From contig JAJTEM010000014.1 in NCBI GenBank assembly GCA_021299735.1, forward strand, positions 1-64,000: a stretch of 64,000 bases of DNA, read 5' to 3'. Origin of the DNA: Burkholderiales bacterium. Its GTDB lineage: Bacteria > Pseudomonadota > Gammaproteobacteria > Burkholderiales > Burkholderiaceae_B. A program made the position numbers and the translations under genes. This document shows, one piece after another, positions 8,221-18,130 of the stretch (its first letter is position 1; each line of letters starts with the position of its first letter). The notes below the pieces were generated by a model, which saw nothing but the letters and a program-made list of their open reading frames with translations, was not told where the DNA came from and made no database searches.

Positions 8221-10430
8221 TTGTGTACCCTGGGCAAAGTGGCTCTGTGTTTGATGTAGTCTGCCGGTGAGCCATCGAAGCACACGCGTCCTTCATGAAT
8301 TTCAATTACCCGGTTCGCACTTGCAACAGTCTCGGGGCGGTGGGCAACAACAATTCTCGTCATGGATAAACTGTTGATTGCTGCATTCACGTGCGCCTCT
8401 GAGTCAATGTCGAGTTGGCTGGTTGCTTCATCAAGAATGAGCACACGCGGTTGCCTGTAAAGCGCTCTGGCCAAAAGCAGTCGCTGTTTTTGTCCGCCGG
8501 ACAGGGTAGTTCCCATGTCACCGACCAGTGTTTGATACCTCATTGGCATGTGTTCGATGTCTTCGTGAAGATTTGCCATTGATGCACAGAGAGCGATTCG
8601 ATCCATGTCTGGTTTCGAATCAAAAAAGCAGATGTTGTCTGCGATGGAGCCAGCGAACAGCGTGTCATCTTGCATCACGGTGCCAATTTGACTGCGCCAT
8701 TTGCCAAGCTCTTCTTGCTTGAGAGCCTGACCATTGAGCAGAATTTGACCCTGTTGCGGTTTGTAGGTACCGAGCAGTAAATTGACGAAAGTTGATTTGC
8801 CACAACCTGAGCGGCCAGTGATCGCCAATACCTCGCCAGGTTCAATGTTCAAATTGAAATTTTCCAGTACCCAAGGCGTCTGCTCGCTGTGCCGGAAGCC
8901 GAGATTCCTGACTTCGATTTTGGGCGGCTTGTGATCGGCTGATTTTGTGCTGTGTTGTTGCAGCCCAGTGTTGTTATACTCCGGCAGTACCGGCGTCAGG
9001 ACAATGTCAGCCAGTCTTTCAGCTTGCAGTCGCAGAAGTCGAATTTGAATGACTTTGTCAATCAGTGCCGTCACTCTGTCGTCGAATTGCCCTCGATACG
9101 CCACAAAGGCCACTAACATACCAACCGTCATTTCGGCGTCGGCGATTTTGCTCACGCCTAGCCAAATGATTACAAGCGCAAAAGCACCTGCGAGAAAATC
9201 GCGCATCAAGCCGTACAGGATGTTGTACTTTTGAAGTTTCAGGTGAGCATTTGTGCTTTCAACCAGCAAATTTTGCCAGGTGCTTTTTCGTTGTTGATGG
9301 CGCTCGAAAAGCTGAATGGCCCGAATGCCTCGAATGGTTTCCAGAAAGTGGCTTGAAAGCCTGGCATCGCGTACGATACTTTCCTCTGTACCGGCATAAA
9401 ATGGCCGATACCACATCAACCTGATGCCCAGGTAAATCAGCACGGCAAGCACGGCTACAAAAGCCAGCGCCGGGCTGTACATGAACATCAGTACCAGCGT
9501 CAGCGTAACCAGCAAACCATCGAAGATAGTTTCCAGCAATGCTGAGGTTAGTGTGTTTTGTATTTCACCAATAGACCCCGATCGGGATACGATATCGCCA
9601 AGGTGGCGTGCATGAAAGTAAGACAAGGGCAGCCGAATTAAATGCGTAAATACATTGCTTTGCCACTGCACTGACACATTTGTTGCAAACACCATGAGCA
9701 ACCATGAGCGCAAAACCCCGGTGCTGATTTGTAATACCAGCAACAACCCGAACCCAATCAGCAGCGTGTTCATCAGCTGCATGTCTTTGGAAACCACCAC
9801 ATAGTCGAGTACCCACTGCATGAACAGAGGGGATATCAAAGTGAATACTTCCAGCGCCAGCGACAACAAAAGAATTTGCGACAGTGCTGGCCAGAACCCG
9901 GTCATTTGCCCAATCAGTTGAGAAATCCGTATTCTGGTTTTCTCTTTTCTGGGTTCGAATCCCGGGTTGGGCCAAAGTTCAAGCGCAACCCCGGTGAAAT
10001 GTTTTGAGACCTCTTTAAGGTCGAACTGGCGTTCACCAACGGCAGGGTCAACAATGATGACCTTTTTGTTTTTCACTGCTTTCAGAACCACAAAATGATT
10101 CATATCCCAGTGAAGAATCGCGGGCAGGCGAAGTTGGGGCAGTTCGTCCAGCTCAAGACGCAAAGCCCGGGTTCCCAGTTTTTCCTGATGCGCAAGGCCA
10201 GACAAATCAGCAAGCGTGAGTCCGGTCATTGACAGCTTGTGTCGGCTGCGCAAGGTTGGCAGGTCGGTTATGAATCGGTGATGACCCAGAATCATGGCAA
10301 GACAAGCCAACCCACATTCTGCAGCCTCGGTTTGCAATATGACGGGCATGGATGATCCCATGCCGAATGACAATCTTTCGGTCCAGTTCAGCGAAAGGTC
10401 GTCGTTCTTCTGTTCTAGATATTGCGTCAT
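8217..10430 (-). CDS. peptidase-containing (C39) ABC exporter, bacteriocin/RiPP type
   Basis: A 737-residue inner-membrane protein of the CvaB/LagD type that both cleaves a double-glycine leader and exports the product. The N-terminal C39 peptidase has its full catalytic set: oxyanion Gln33, Cys39 (in AAECGLAC), His112 (NHFVVL) and Asp128 (VDPAVG). A six-helix transmembrane domain (about 165-430) follows. The ATPase has Walker A GRSGCGKST (near 545), signature LSGGQKQR (near 642), Walker B VLILDEATSQLD (near 668) and an H-loop VAHRPE. The start codon overlaps the adaptor stop (ATGA, 10427-10430), so the two are coupled. The only visible double-glycine substrate is the small gene at 6322, two genes downstream. 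Confidence 0.95.
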   Translation of the reverse strand: MTQYLEQKNDDLSLNWTERLSFGMGSSMPVILQTEAAECGLACLAMILGHHRFITDLPTLRSRHKLSMTGLTLADLSGLAHQEKLGTRALRLELDELPQLRLPAILHWDMNHFVVLKAVKNKKVIIVDPAVGERQFDLKEVSKHFTGVALELWPNPGFEPRKEKTRIRISQLIGQMTGFWPALSQILLLSLALEVFTLISPLFMQWVLDYVVVSKDMQLMNTLLIGFGLLLVLQISTGVLRSWLLMVFATNVSVQWQSNVFTHLIRLPLSYFHARHLGDIVSRSGSIGEIQNTLTSALLETIFDGLLVTLTLVLMFMYSPALAFVAVLAVLIYLGIRLMWYRPFYAGTEESIVRDARLSSHFLETIRGIRAIQLFERHQQRKSTWQNLLVESTNAHLKLQKYNILYGLMRDFLAGAFALVIIWLGVSKIADAEMTVGMLVAFVAYRGQFDDRVTALIDKVIQIRLLRLQAERLADIVLTPVLPEYNNTGLQQHSTKSADHKPPKIEVRNLGFRHSEQTPWVLENFNLNIEPGEVLAITGRSGCGKSTFVNLLLGTYKPQQGQILLNGQALKQEELGKWRSQIGTVMQDDTLFAGSIADNICFFDSKPDMDRIALCASMANLHEDIEHMPMRYQTLVGDMGTTLSGGQKQRLLLARALYRQPRVLILDEATSQLDIDSEAHVNAAINSLSMTRIVVAHRPETVASANRVIEIHEGRVCFDGSPADYIKHRATLPRVHN

Positions 10431-11719
10431 GGTGCAGCTCGTTCAGTCATGCCATACAGGGGTTCGAGTATCCACTCGTAAAGCCTGCGGTTTTCTTGAA
10501 GAATGTCGGCCTCAAGGATCATGCCAGGCTGAAGTGGGCGAGTAGTAGACCCTGCTTTCACAGAGAGTGATTTCAGATCCACGTCAATCGAAAAGTACGA
10601 TTCGCCCGGTTGTACACTCGTGCCCATGACACTGGCCAGGTCGGCTGGAGATATGGATGAAGTGGATACCGAACGGACAACACCTTCATGTTGACCAAAT
10701 TGTTGATAGGGAAATGCTTGGTAACGAATCAAAACCTGATCGTTTTTCTGAACAAAACCGATGCTGCGACTTGGCGCATACAGCTTGGCAATCAGGGTAC
10801 TTTCTTCGGGTATCAAGGTTGCGAGTGCTTTGTCGCTGTCTACAAACTGACCCACTTCAGCGGAAACAAGTGTGGCGCGTCCACCTTCGGTGGCGGTGAC
10901 AAGCACTTGTCTTCGGCCCTCAATTTCTGTCAGCTCTTGTGTGGCCAGTGAAATATCCCGTTCCAGTTGTGCAATTTGCGCCTGGTATTTTTGCTTCACA
11001 TTGTCGCGCTCTTGAGTCAGTGCGATAAGGTCTCTCTGCCCTGAAAGCGCATCACGTTGTAAGGTTTTAAGCCTAGACAATTGTTCAGACGCTTCGACCT
11101 GCTTTTGCAGTGCTTCTTCGCCCGAAATAAAGTTCTGTTCCAGCAGTTTTTGATATCGGCTTTGGCTTTCTTGCGCAAGTTTCAAACGTTGTTCTTGCTG
11201 CGCAATCAGGGTAGCCACTGTACTGGCATCGGTTTGCAGGTTTTCAATACGCCTTTCCAGTGAGTCCAGTTCTTCTTTTTGTGCCTGCCGGTAGCGTTGC
11301 ATTTCGCTTAGCAGGGATTGTTTGCGGCTGCCCACTTGAACGGCAATTGCCGCTTGCATTGGCTTGGCACCATCGGCGGTTCGGTCGCTGTCGATCACGA
11401 ACAGTAAATCTCCTTTTGCCACCACTTGCCCATCAGTGATATTTTTCTTAATAACCACGCCTCTTTGTGGTGTGTGTAGCTTGATCAGTCCATCAGCAGG
11501 CAGCAGTTGCCCGCTTACTGTAACTCGGCGGGTGTAGCTGCCCTGCCACAATAAAATCAGAATGCAGATCGCGATGAGAGAAAAAAAGCCGCTAATTACC
11601 CAACCGGAAAATTTAGGTGCAAGAATTACGCTACCCTCAGGGCGAATCCTCAGGCTTTCAAGCGATTCTGTTCGGAACAGCGGTTGATTTTGCGACGGTG
11701 CAGAGCTAGGTGTAGACAT
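10427..11719 (-). CDS. HlyD/CvaA-family membrane-fusion protein
   Basis: Periplasmic adaptor linking the C39 exporter to the outer-membrane channel, 430 residues. A short cytoplasmic tail precedes one membrane segment (about 38-57). Then come a split lipoyl/barrel region (VTVSGQLLPADG, GVVIKKNITDGQVVAKGDLL) and a long coiled coil (about 130-270) with many Gln/Glu/Lys heptads. The C-terminal barrel has ARLYAP-like text and LQPGMILEADI. This arrangement matches colicin V/microcin-type HlyD proteins. It is first in the minus-strand operon and diverges from msbA. No clear Shine-Dalgarno precedes ATG 11719, which is the only sensible start before the membrane segment. Confidence 0.9.
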   Translation of the reverse strand: MSTPSSAPSQNQPLFRTESLESLRIRPEGSVILAPKFSGWVISGFFSLIAICILILLWQGSYTRRVTVSGQLLPADGLIKLHTPQRGVVIKKNITDGQVVAKGDLLFVIDSDRTADGAKPMQAAIAVQVGSRKQSLLSEMQRYRQAQKEELDSLERRIENLQTDASTVATLIAQQEQRLKLAQESQSRYQKLLEQNFISGEEALQKQVEASEQLSRLKTLQRDALSGQRDLIALTQERDNVKQKYQAQIAQLERDISLATQELTEIEGRRQVLVTATEGGRATLVSAEVGQFVDSDKALATLIPEESTLIAKLYAPSRSIGFVQKNDQVLIRYQAFPYQQFGQHEGVVRSVSTSSISPADLASVMGTSVQPGESYFSIDVDLKSLSVKAGSTTRPLQPGMILEADILQENRRLYEWILEPLYGMTERAAP

Positions 11720-11939
11720 CGGGGTGCAGCAGCAGTTGGTTCAAGATCTGAGCCAAGGGCTCCGTCGGGTCGGATTGAGATACTCCGATCCCGGTTCTAA
11801 ATGTTACTCTTTGCTACGTGTCATATGAATCCCCTGAAATGAGCATTGGGGCTCGGCGGGGCAGTATTCACAAGCATCTTGAGCCAGTTATGTGTCTGGG
11901 AAGATGTAAATACCCCTTACCTAATTCTAGTTAGCAGGC
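11720..11939. other. divergent intergenic region between the peptide-export operon and msbA
   Basis: This 220-bp stretch must hold promoters for both directions. An imperfect inverted repeat CGGGTCGGA / TCCGATCCCG lies at about 11766-11795, upstream of the export operon, and could be an operator. An AT-rich CCTAATTCTAG just before msbA could be its -10 region. No gene is seen here, and neither promoter can be assigned with confidence. Confidence 0.3.
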
Positions 11940-13703
11940 ATGTCCGACATCATCGATTACACCACCTCAGGCCTCTACAAACGGTTGCTTTCCTACAGCT
12001 TGCGTTACTGGCCACTTTTTGCAACATCATTAATAGCTTTGGTATTTGCCGCGGTTACCGAGCCATTATTTGCCAGCCTGATGAAGCCGCTGATTGACGA
12101 GAACTTCTCCGGCGAGCGCACTGAAATGGCAAAGTGGCTGCCGGTGATTATTGTTGTATTGTTCCTGGTTCGCGGTTTGGCCTCTTATATCAATGAGTAT
12201 TGCAGCGCAAAGCTGGCCGGGCTGGTGGTTCATGACTTGCGCTTTGACATGCTGTCCAGAATTTTGCGTTTTCCCAATTCATATTTTGTAGAACAACCCG
12301 CAGGAAAAATCATTTCCACCGTGTCTACCAACGTAGATGCAGTAACTGAAGCAGGTTTCAATATCATCACTGTACTTATTCGGGATGGTGCAATTGTGAT
12401 TGGCCTTATGGCTATTCTGCTTTACACCAACTGGCAGCTCACGCTCATCTGTTTTGCAATTCTTCCCTTGATCGCCATTGGCGTGTCGGTGGCAGCCAAG
12501 CGCTTGAACCGCTTTGCGCACAGCGCGCAAACATCGCATGCAGATTTGGTCCAAAGTATCTCCGAGGTAATCGGCGCACAAAAGATCATCAAAATTTACG
12601 GCGCGCAACAAGTTGAAACTGATCGCTTCATGAAAAGCGCGGATGAAATCATGAAAAGCCGCGTGAAGCTGGTGGCCACCAGTGCAGCCAATTCTGCAAT
12701 TGTTCAGTGGATTCTTGCAGTAGCCGTGGCAGCAGTGGTTTACTTCGCGGGAATTTTGGCCGAAAGCAACAGCATGACAGCCGGGGATTTTGCATCCTTC
12801 ATGACCGCGATGATGATGCTGCTGGCTCCGGTCAAGCGCCTTACCAATATTAACCAGCAGTTACAAAAAGGTTTAGCCGCTGCCGACAATGTATTCCGGG
12901 TGGTTGATCGTTCCATCGAAAATTCAAGCGGCACCCACACAACCGATCGGGCTTTGGGCTATATCGAATTCAATAATGTGGGGCTTACCTTTCCCGGCGC
13001 TGAGGCGCCTACGCTAATCGATATTAATTTGTGGGTAAAGCCCGGTCAAACTGTGGGTATTGTGGGTGTGTCGGGCGGAGGAAAGTCTACGCTGATTAAC
13101 TTGCTGCCCCGTTTTCTCGAGCCCACCTGCGGCAGGGTGAAGCTGGACAGCGTTGATTTAAAACAATGGGACTTGCAGTGTCTTCGTCGCCAAATTGCAG
13201 TGGTTACCCAGGAAAGCCATTTGCTGAACGACACCGTGCGCAACAACATTGCTTACGGCGAAATGCGGGGTGCTAGCGATGAAGATATTTTAAATGCAGC
13301 CCGCATGGCCAATGCACTGCCTTTCATTGAAAAGTTGGAGCATGGTCTTGATACTGTTTTGGGCGACAATGGTTTGCGCCTATCTGGTGGTCAACGCCAA
13401 CGCATTTCAATTGCGCGGGCATTTTTGAAAAATGCGCCCATTCTTATTCTCGATGAAGCCACATCGGCGCTTGATTCCGAGGCAGAGCGCGAAGTGCAGG
13501 AAGACATGGAGCGCCTGCGCCATGGGCGAACCACCTTGGTAATCGCTCACAGGCTTTCTACTTTGACTTCGGCGGATTTCATCATTGTGCTGGACCAAGG
13601 CAAGCTGATTGAACAAGGCACGCATCAAGAGTTGTTGGTTAAACAAGGTAAATATCACTACCTTCACTCTATTCAAAACCAAAATACAAGCGATTCCAAG
13701 TAA
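11940..13703 (+). CDS. msbA: lipid A export permease/ATP-binding protein MsbA
   Basis: A 587-residue half-size ABC exporter that flips lipid A-core across the inner membrane. The six-helix transmembrane region spans about 20-310. The ATPase carries Walker A GVSGGGKST (near 377), signature LSGGQRQR (near 483), Walker B ILILDEATSALD (near 503) and H-loop IAHRLS. It has no C39 domain, unlike the exporter on the opposite strand. Downstream genes encode an acyltransferase and LPS-type glycosyltransferases, which supports an envelope role. The ribosome binding site is weak (GCAGG close to ATG 11940). Confidence 0.92.
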   Translation: MSDIIDYTTSGLYKRLLSYSLRYWPLFATSLIALVFAAVTEPLFASLMKPLIDENFSGERTEMAKWLPVIIVVLFLVRGLASYINEYCSAKLAGLVVHDLRFDMLSRILRFPNSYFVEQPAGKIISTVSTNVDAVTEAGFNIITVLIRDGAIVIGLMAILLYTNWQLTLICFAILPLIAIGVSVAAKRLNRFAHSAQTSHADLVQSISEVIGAQKIIKIYGAQQVETDRFMKSADEIMKSRVKLVATSAANSAIVQWILAVAVAAVVYFAGILAESNSMTAGDFASFMTAMMMLLAPVKRLTNINQQLQKGLAAADNVFRVVDRSIENSSGTHTTDRALGYIEFNNVGLTFPGAEAPTLIDINLWVKPGQTVGIVGVSGGGKSTLINLLPRFLEPTCGRVKLDSVDLKQWDLQCLRRQIAVVTQESHLLNDTVRNNIAYGEMRGASDEDILNAARMANALPFIEKLEHGLDTVLGDNGLRLSGGQRQRISIARAFLKNAPILILDEATSALDSEAEREVQEDMERLRHGRTTLVIAHRLSTLTSADFIIVLDQGKLIEQGTHQELLVKQGKYHYLHSIQNQNTSDSK

Positions 13704-13800
13704 TATCGAGCGCTTGAATTTTGAAAGAATCATGTCGGCTGCCAGTGCACACCCTATTTAATGCCTGCAGTTTATTGAATTGTTTTTTGCAGGTTTTTCT

Positions 13801-15753
13801 ATGGCGGCGGGCAGTCACAATACATATCGTCCAGATATTGACGGGTTAAGGGCTTTGGCCGTGACATGGGTGGTTTTGTACCATGCCTTTCCCGGTCTGT
13901 TGCCCGGTGGCTTTATTGGCGTAGACGTCTTTTTTGTTATCTCGGGTTTTTTAATTACCGGAATTATTCTCCGCGAACAGGACGCCGGAGATTTCACAAT
14001 TTCGCACTTCTATTCCAAGCGGGTTCGCAGGATTTTCCCTGCACTGCTGACAGTTTTGGTATTTTGTTTGGCCGTTGGCTGGCTTGCTTTAACCTTCGAT
14101 GAATACAAGCAGCTGTCGAAACACACCGGCGCCAGTGCATTGTTTATCAATAACTTCATTCTGTGGCGTGAGTCCGGTTATTTCGACAACCCGGCTGAAA
14201 CCAAGCCTTTGTTACACATGTGGTCGTTGGCAATTGAGGAGCAGTTTTATTTGTTCTGGCCTATTTTGCTGCTTGTTTTTAAACGTTACCTTCGCAGCAT
14301 CACCACACCCACTGTTGTATTAATCGCTCTCTCATTCGCTTATGCCTTGTGGCTTGTTCAGGTTAATCCTGCCGCAGCATTCTATTCCCCATTGTCCCGG
14401 TTTTGGGAATTGCTCGTTGGCGGGTTGTTGGCTTGGTGGGTATTCAGGCACGGCAGCGTGGTTGCTAAAAATCAATCCATCCTATCGATTGTAGGTTTGT
14501 GTTTGTTAATTGCCGGCTTGGTTTTGATTGATAAAACACGCGCTTTTCCCGGGGCTTGGGCATTGTTGCCAGTGTTGGGCACCGCAGCCCTATTGATGAC
14601 TTCTGGATCTACTTTTAACCGCAAGGTGCTCAGTAATCCGGTCATGGTATGGATTGGATTAATCAGTTACCCACTTTACTTGTGGCATTGGCCGCTACTC
14701 GTTTTCGCGAGAATTTTTGAGGGAGAAACCCCCTCGGAATCCGTTCGATTGAGTTTGGTTGTGACCAGTGTGGCGCTGGCTTGGCTTACCTACAGGTTGA
14801 TTGAAAAACCGCTTCGTTTTAGCCCCAGAAAAAGATTGGTTGTGGTTGGCTTAAGTCTCGGAATGTTGTGCGTATTTCTTTTCAGCTATTGCATATTGGC
14901 TAACAAGGGGTTGGGTTTCAGGCATCACAACAAGCTGAATGCCGACCCCCAAACGCTTGTTATTGGCGCTGACCGTGGTACTCATTCCCAAAATTGCGGT
15001 TTGAATAAAAATGATCATCCCATCATGATTTGGTGTCTTCACGACAACAAACAGGCCACGCCCAATATGGCAGTGCTGGGGGATAGCAAGGGCGAGGCGC
15101 TTTACTACGGGCTGTCACGTGAATCAGACCCCTCTCAAAGTTGGATCATGATTGGCCCGGTTAACTATCTTTACGATCCCACAAAGGGTATTGAAGCGGC
15201 CTCGCTGAGCCGCGTTTTGGATGACAAGAATATTCAAACGGTGGTGTTAGGTAATGCACTACGTGGATACACAAAGTTGAATAGTAAGACCGGCTTTATT
15301 GATCCGCCAGTGAGCCAGAAAATGGTGGAGACATGGGTGCAGCATTACTCAACCTTGGTTCAAACACTTCGAGATTCCGGGAAGCGAGTGGTTTTTGTGA
15401 TGGATCACCCAACCTTGCCCGATCCAAACGACTGCATCGAAGGCCCCATGACATCGTTTTCGGTTCTTGATCAAGTGTTTTATCGAAAACCCAATCCACG
15501 TTGCAAGTTGCTTTACTCTGATCACTTGGCTGGTACGGATGCCTATCAGCGTTTTGTTGAGGGTTTGCGAAAGGTTCAGCCAGATTTGATGGTGTTCGAT
15601 CCTGCTCCCTTGCTGTGCGATGTTGCCGCGAACCGATGTGGCGTAACGGAAAACAATGCTTTCCTGTACAGCTACGGGGATCATATTTCAGATTATTCAA
15701 GTTCCAAGCTTGCGAAATCGCTGATCAATAAATTGAACTCCACCCCAAATTGA
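13801..15753 (+). CDS. acyltransferase 3 (OafA/YrhL type) with C-terminal SGNH domain
   Basis: An integral membrane O-acyltransferase of about 650 residues, probably acetylating LPS or another surface glycan. The N-terminal acyltransferase-3 domain has YRPDIDGLRALAV, then GVDVFFVISGFLIT and HMWSLAIEEQFYLFWP, with about ten membrane segments to residue 375. The periplasmic SGNH domain has the GDS nucleophile motif (AVLGDSKGEAL, near 427) and a DxxH pair (YGDHIS, near 627). ATG 13801 is preferred: GCAGG lies 7 nt upstream and the protein then starts MAAGSHNTYRPD. A TTG at 13780 would add seven residues. It lies 97 bp after msbA on the same strand. Confidence 0.9.
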   Translation: MAAGSHNTYRPDIDGLRALAVTWVVLYHAFPGLLPGGFIGVDVFFVISGFLITGIILREQDAGDFTISHFYSKRVRRIFPALLTVLVFCLAVGWLALTFDEYKQLSKHTGASALFINNFILWRESGYFDNPAETKPLLHMWSLAIEEQFYLFWPILLLVFKRYLRSITTPTVVLIALSFAYALWLVQVNPAAAFYSPLSRFWELLVGGLLAWWVFRHGSVVAKNQSILSIVGLCLLIAGLVLIDKTRAFPGAWALLPVLGTAALLMTSGSTFNRKVLSNPVMVWIGLISYPLYLWHWPLLVFARIFEGETPSESVRLSLVVTSVALAWLTYRLIEKPLRFSPRKRLVVVGLSLGMLCVFLFSYCILANKGLGFRHHNKLNADPQTLVIGADRGTHSQNCGLNKNDHPIMIWCLHDNKQATPNMAVLGDSKGEALYYGLSRESDPSQSWIMIGPVNYLYDPTKGIEAASLSRVLDDKNIQTVVLGNALRGYTKLNSKTGFIDPPVSQKMVETWVQHYSTLVQTLRDSGKRVVFVMDHPTLPDPNDCIEGPMTSFSVLDQVFYRKPNPRCKLLYSDHLAGTDAYQRFVEGLRKVQPDLMVFDPAPLLCDVAANRCGVTENNAFLYSYGDHISDYSSSKLAKSLINKLNSTPN

Positions 15754-15792
15754 AACCCGATTTGAGGTGGGGTTGAATCGGTACCTAGGTAG

Positions 15793-16848
15793 CTATACAA
15801 GTTGGTCAAGCGCCTGAATCACCACTTCGGTGGGAATGGCTGCCAGCAAACGCGTGGTGTCGTTGGTATTGATGCTGTCGGGGTGGGGTAGTGGCCCAAA
15901 ATCGCCAGCATAAATTACTGTGGCTTTGTCTGACCATGGCCGCCATTCCTGCACCCAAGAAGGACCAAAAAGAGCCACCTGCGGCACATTCAATGCAGCC
16001 GCCATGTGCATGGGGGCGGAGTCCACGCCTACATAAAACTTGCTCAACTTCAGCAATGCCGCCAACAAAGGCAGGCTCATTTTGCCACCCACATTAACCA
16101 GTTGGCTTGAGCCTTCAGAAAAACCGGCGCGGGCCAGGCGTTCAATTTCGGCTGTCATGGCCACTTCAACCGGGTCGGGGCTGCAGGTAAGTAACACATG
16201 CAAGCCCTTTCTCAGCAAATGCACAACAACCTCAGCAAACTTGTCGTCTTCCCAACATTTAAAAGGCCAGCGGGCAGCCGGGTGAATTAAAACAAACGGC
16301 CCGTGCACATGGTGTTCGGTAAGCAGCTTGTCTGCCTTGTCCAGGTTCTCTGGGCTTGGGCGCAAAATCATTTCACCTTGCACACTGCGGGGGTTTATAC
16401 CCAAAGCTTCAAGGCACAGCAGGTTAAGCTCCACTGCATGTGCCTGCCCACGGGGCGGTGGGATAACGCGGTGCGTAAAGCAGGCATGCCACAGCGCTTT
16501 ATCGCGTTTCGCATACGCCATTTGTACACGCACTGGCGCTGCCGAAAAGCGTGCAAGCAGGGCGCCAACCCATTGGTCTGTCAGGTGCACTACCGCATCG
16601 TAACCTGTACGTCTTATTTGAAACGCCAAGCCTAACTCTGCTTTCAGCCTTGCAAAACCTTTTAGCTTCCGATCAATGCACAGCACCCGGTTTAAGTGCG
16701 GGTTGTTTTGTAACAGGGGGGTAGTTTCATTGTAAATCAGCGTGTCTATCTGCACGCCCGGAAACTGATCGTGCAGGGCATGGTACAAGGCTGTGGTTAA
16801 CAGCACATCACCGTGGTGCCTTAGTTTAATCACCAAAATTTTCTGCAA
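15793..16848 (-). CDS. waaQ: heptosyltransferase, WaaQ/RfaQ-like (GT9)
   Basis: A 351-residue cytoplasmic GT-B glycosyltransferase of family 9 that adds ADP-heptose to LPS core. The N-terminus MQKILVIKLRHHGDVLLTTAL is the family signature. HPAARWPFKCW (near 190) resembles the motif of heptosyltransferase III. VGVDSAPMHMAAALNVPQVALFGPS is the sugar-nucleotide binding region. Convergent with the acyltransferase and divergent from a GT4 gene. The family is certain; the exact acceptor (hence the Q designation) is less so. Confidence 0.8.
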   Translation of the reverse strand: MQKILVIKLRHHGDVLLTTALYHALHDQFPGVQIDTLIYNETTPLLQNNPHLNRVLCIDRKLKGFARLKAELGLAFQIRRTGYDAVVHLTDQWVGALLARFSAAPVRVQMAYAKRDKALWHACFTHRVIPPPRGQAHAVELNLLCLEALGINPRSVQGEMILRPSPENLDKADKLLTEHHVHGPFVLIHPAARWPFKCWEDDKFAEVVVHLLRKGLHVLLTCSPDPVEVAMTAEIERLARAGFSEGSSQLVNVGGKMSLPLLAALLKLSKFYVGVDSAPMHMAAALNVPQVALFGPSWVQEWRPWSDKATVIYAGDFGPLPHPDSINTNDTTRLLAAIPTEVVIQALDQLV

Positions 16849-16996
16849 AGTATTTCAACCCGGTATTGATTAGAGTGAATTTACGCCCATGCGCACGTGG
16901 CGGCACATTAAACTGCGAACTAAGTCAGCATCAGCGCTAATTAAACACAAAGCGAATATAGACCGTGATTTCAACCAATTTTGTTGCCTGAATCAA

Positions 16997-18130
16997 ATGA
17001 CCAGCATTTTCTTTTCTGAAAGTTCTAAAAATATCGGTGGTCAAGAACTGCAGTTGCTTGAACAGGCCGTGGGCCTGAAAGCCAAGGGCTATACACCTTA
17101 TATATTGTGCAGGCCGGGTAGCCGAATTTCGCAGGAGGCTTACAAGCTGGGTTTGAATGTTGAGTTTGTGGCCTTTCGAAACGCCATACACCCACCCAGT
17201 GTTTTACGGTTCGCTAATTTGGTGAGGCAGCACAGGCCCGTGGCCGTGGTGTGCCACAGCGGTCACGATGCCAATTTGTGCTCTATTACAGTGCATGCCC
17301 TGGCAAAACTTGGTTTGCTAAAGCCCCGGCCCACTTTAATCCGCATGCGCACTTACCAGCCCGGCCCAGCCAAAGCATTTACTTATAACCAGATGTTTGA
17401 TCAAACATTTACACCCAGCCAGGCTTTGAAAGACCAATTGCTGCAAAACGGTAGCGTGCTGCCTGAGAAAATAAGTGTGCTGTACCCCGGCATTGACTTT
17501 GAAAGTATTACCGCCGCCGCCGCACTTGGTTTGCCCGCCGAGCTGGATGCCCGCTTGAATGACTTGCAACAGCGCCCGGTCATTGCACATGCGGCCATGT
17601 TCAGGGTTGAAAAAGGGCATAGCTTTATGTTGCAGGTGGTTAAAGCCCTGCTGCCTCAGTTTCCAAACCTGTTGTATGTGGCCGCAGGCGAGGGTGAAAC
17701 CCGGCACGCAATAGAAACCGAAGTGCAGCGCTTGGGATTAAGCAAGCACGTGGTGTTGCCCGGCATGTTGAACCCGGTTGCACCGTTGATTAAACGTGCC
17801 GATGTGTTGGTGATGCCTTCCAGTTACGAGCCCCTGGGCATGAGCCAAATTGAAGCTTTGGGTTTGGGTGTGCCAGTGGTTGTTAGCAATGTAGGTGGCT
17901 TACCGGAAACCGTTCAAAGTGGCGTAACTGGATATGTGTGCCCAGCACCCCACGCGCCTGGCGCGCTCGCAGCGTGGGTGCAGGCATTGGGTGCGGTGCT
18001 GGCTGAACCCCACAAAGCCCGGGACATGGCGGCACTGGGCAGGCAAGCTGTGTTGGCCCAGTTTGGCAAGCAAAGCAATATTGATGGCCTGGTCGGCAAC
18101 ATTCAAACCCCACGGCTAGGCCGTTCCTGA
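16997..18130 (+). CDS. GT4-family glycosyltransferase
   Basis: A retaining GT-B glycosyltransferase of about 377 residues, likely acting on LPS core or another surface glycan. It begins MTSIFFSESSKNIGGQELQ, the N-terminal loop of GT4 enzymes, and has GEGETRHAIE and the donor-binding EPLGMSQIEALGLGVPVVVS (about residue 280). The frame is open back to ATG 16889, but the extra 36 residues are basic and unlike the family, so 16997 is preferred although neither start has a good ribosome binding site. Its stop overlaps the next start (TGATG). Confidence 0.8.
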   Translation: MTSIFFSESSKNIGGQELQLLEQAVGLKAKGYTPYILCRPGSRISQEAYKLGLNVEFVAFRNAIHPPSVLRFANLVRQHRPVAVVCHSGHDANLCSITVHALAKLGLLKPRPTLIRMRTYQPGPAKAFTYNQMFDQTFTPSQALKDQLLQNGSVLPEKISVLYPGIDFESITAAAALGLPAELDARLNDLQQRPVIAHAAMFRVEKGHSFMLQVVKALLPQFPNLLYVAAGEGETRHAIETEVQRLGLSKHVVLPGMLNPVAPLIKRADVLVMPSSYEPLGMSQIEALGLGVPVVVSNVGGLPETVQSGVTGYVCPAPHAPGALAAWVQALGAVLAEPHKARDMAALGRQAVLAQFGKQSNIDGLVGNIQTPRLGRS

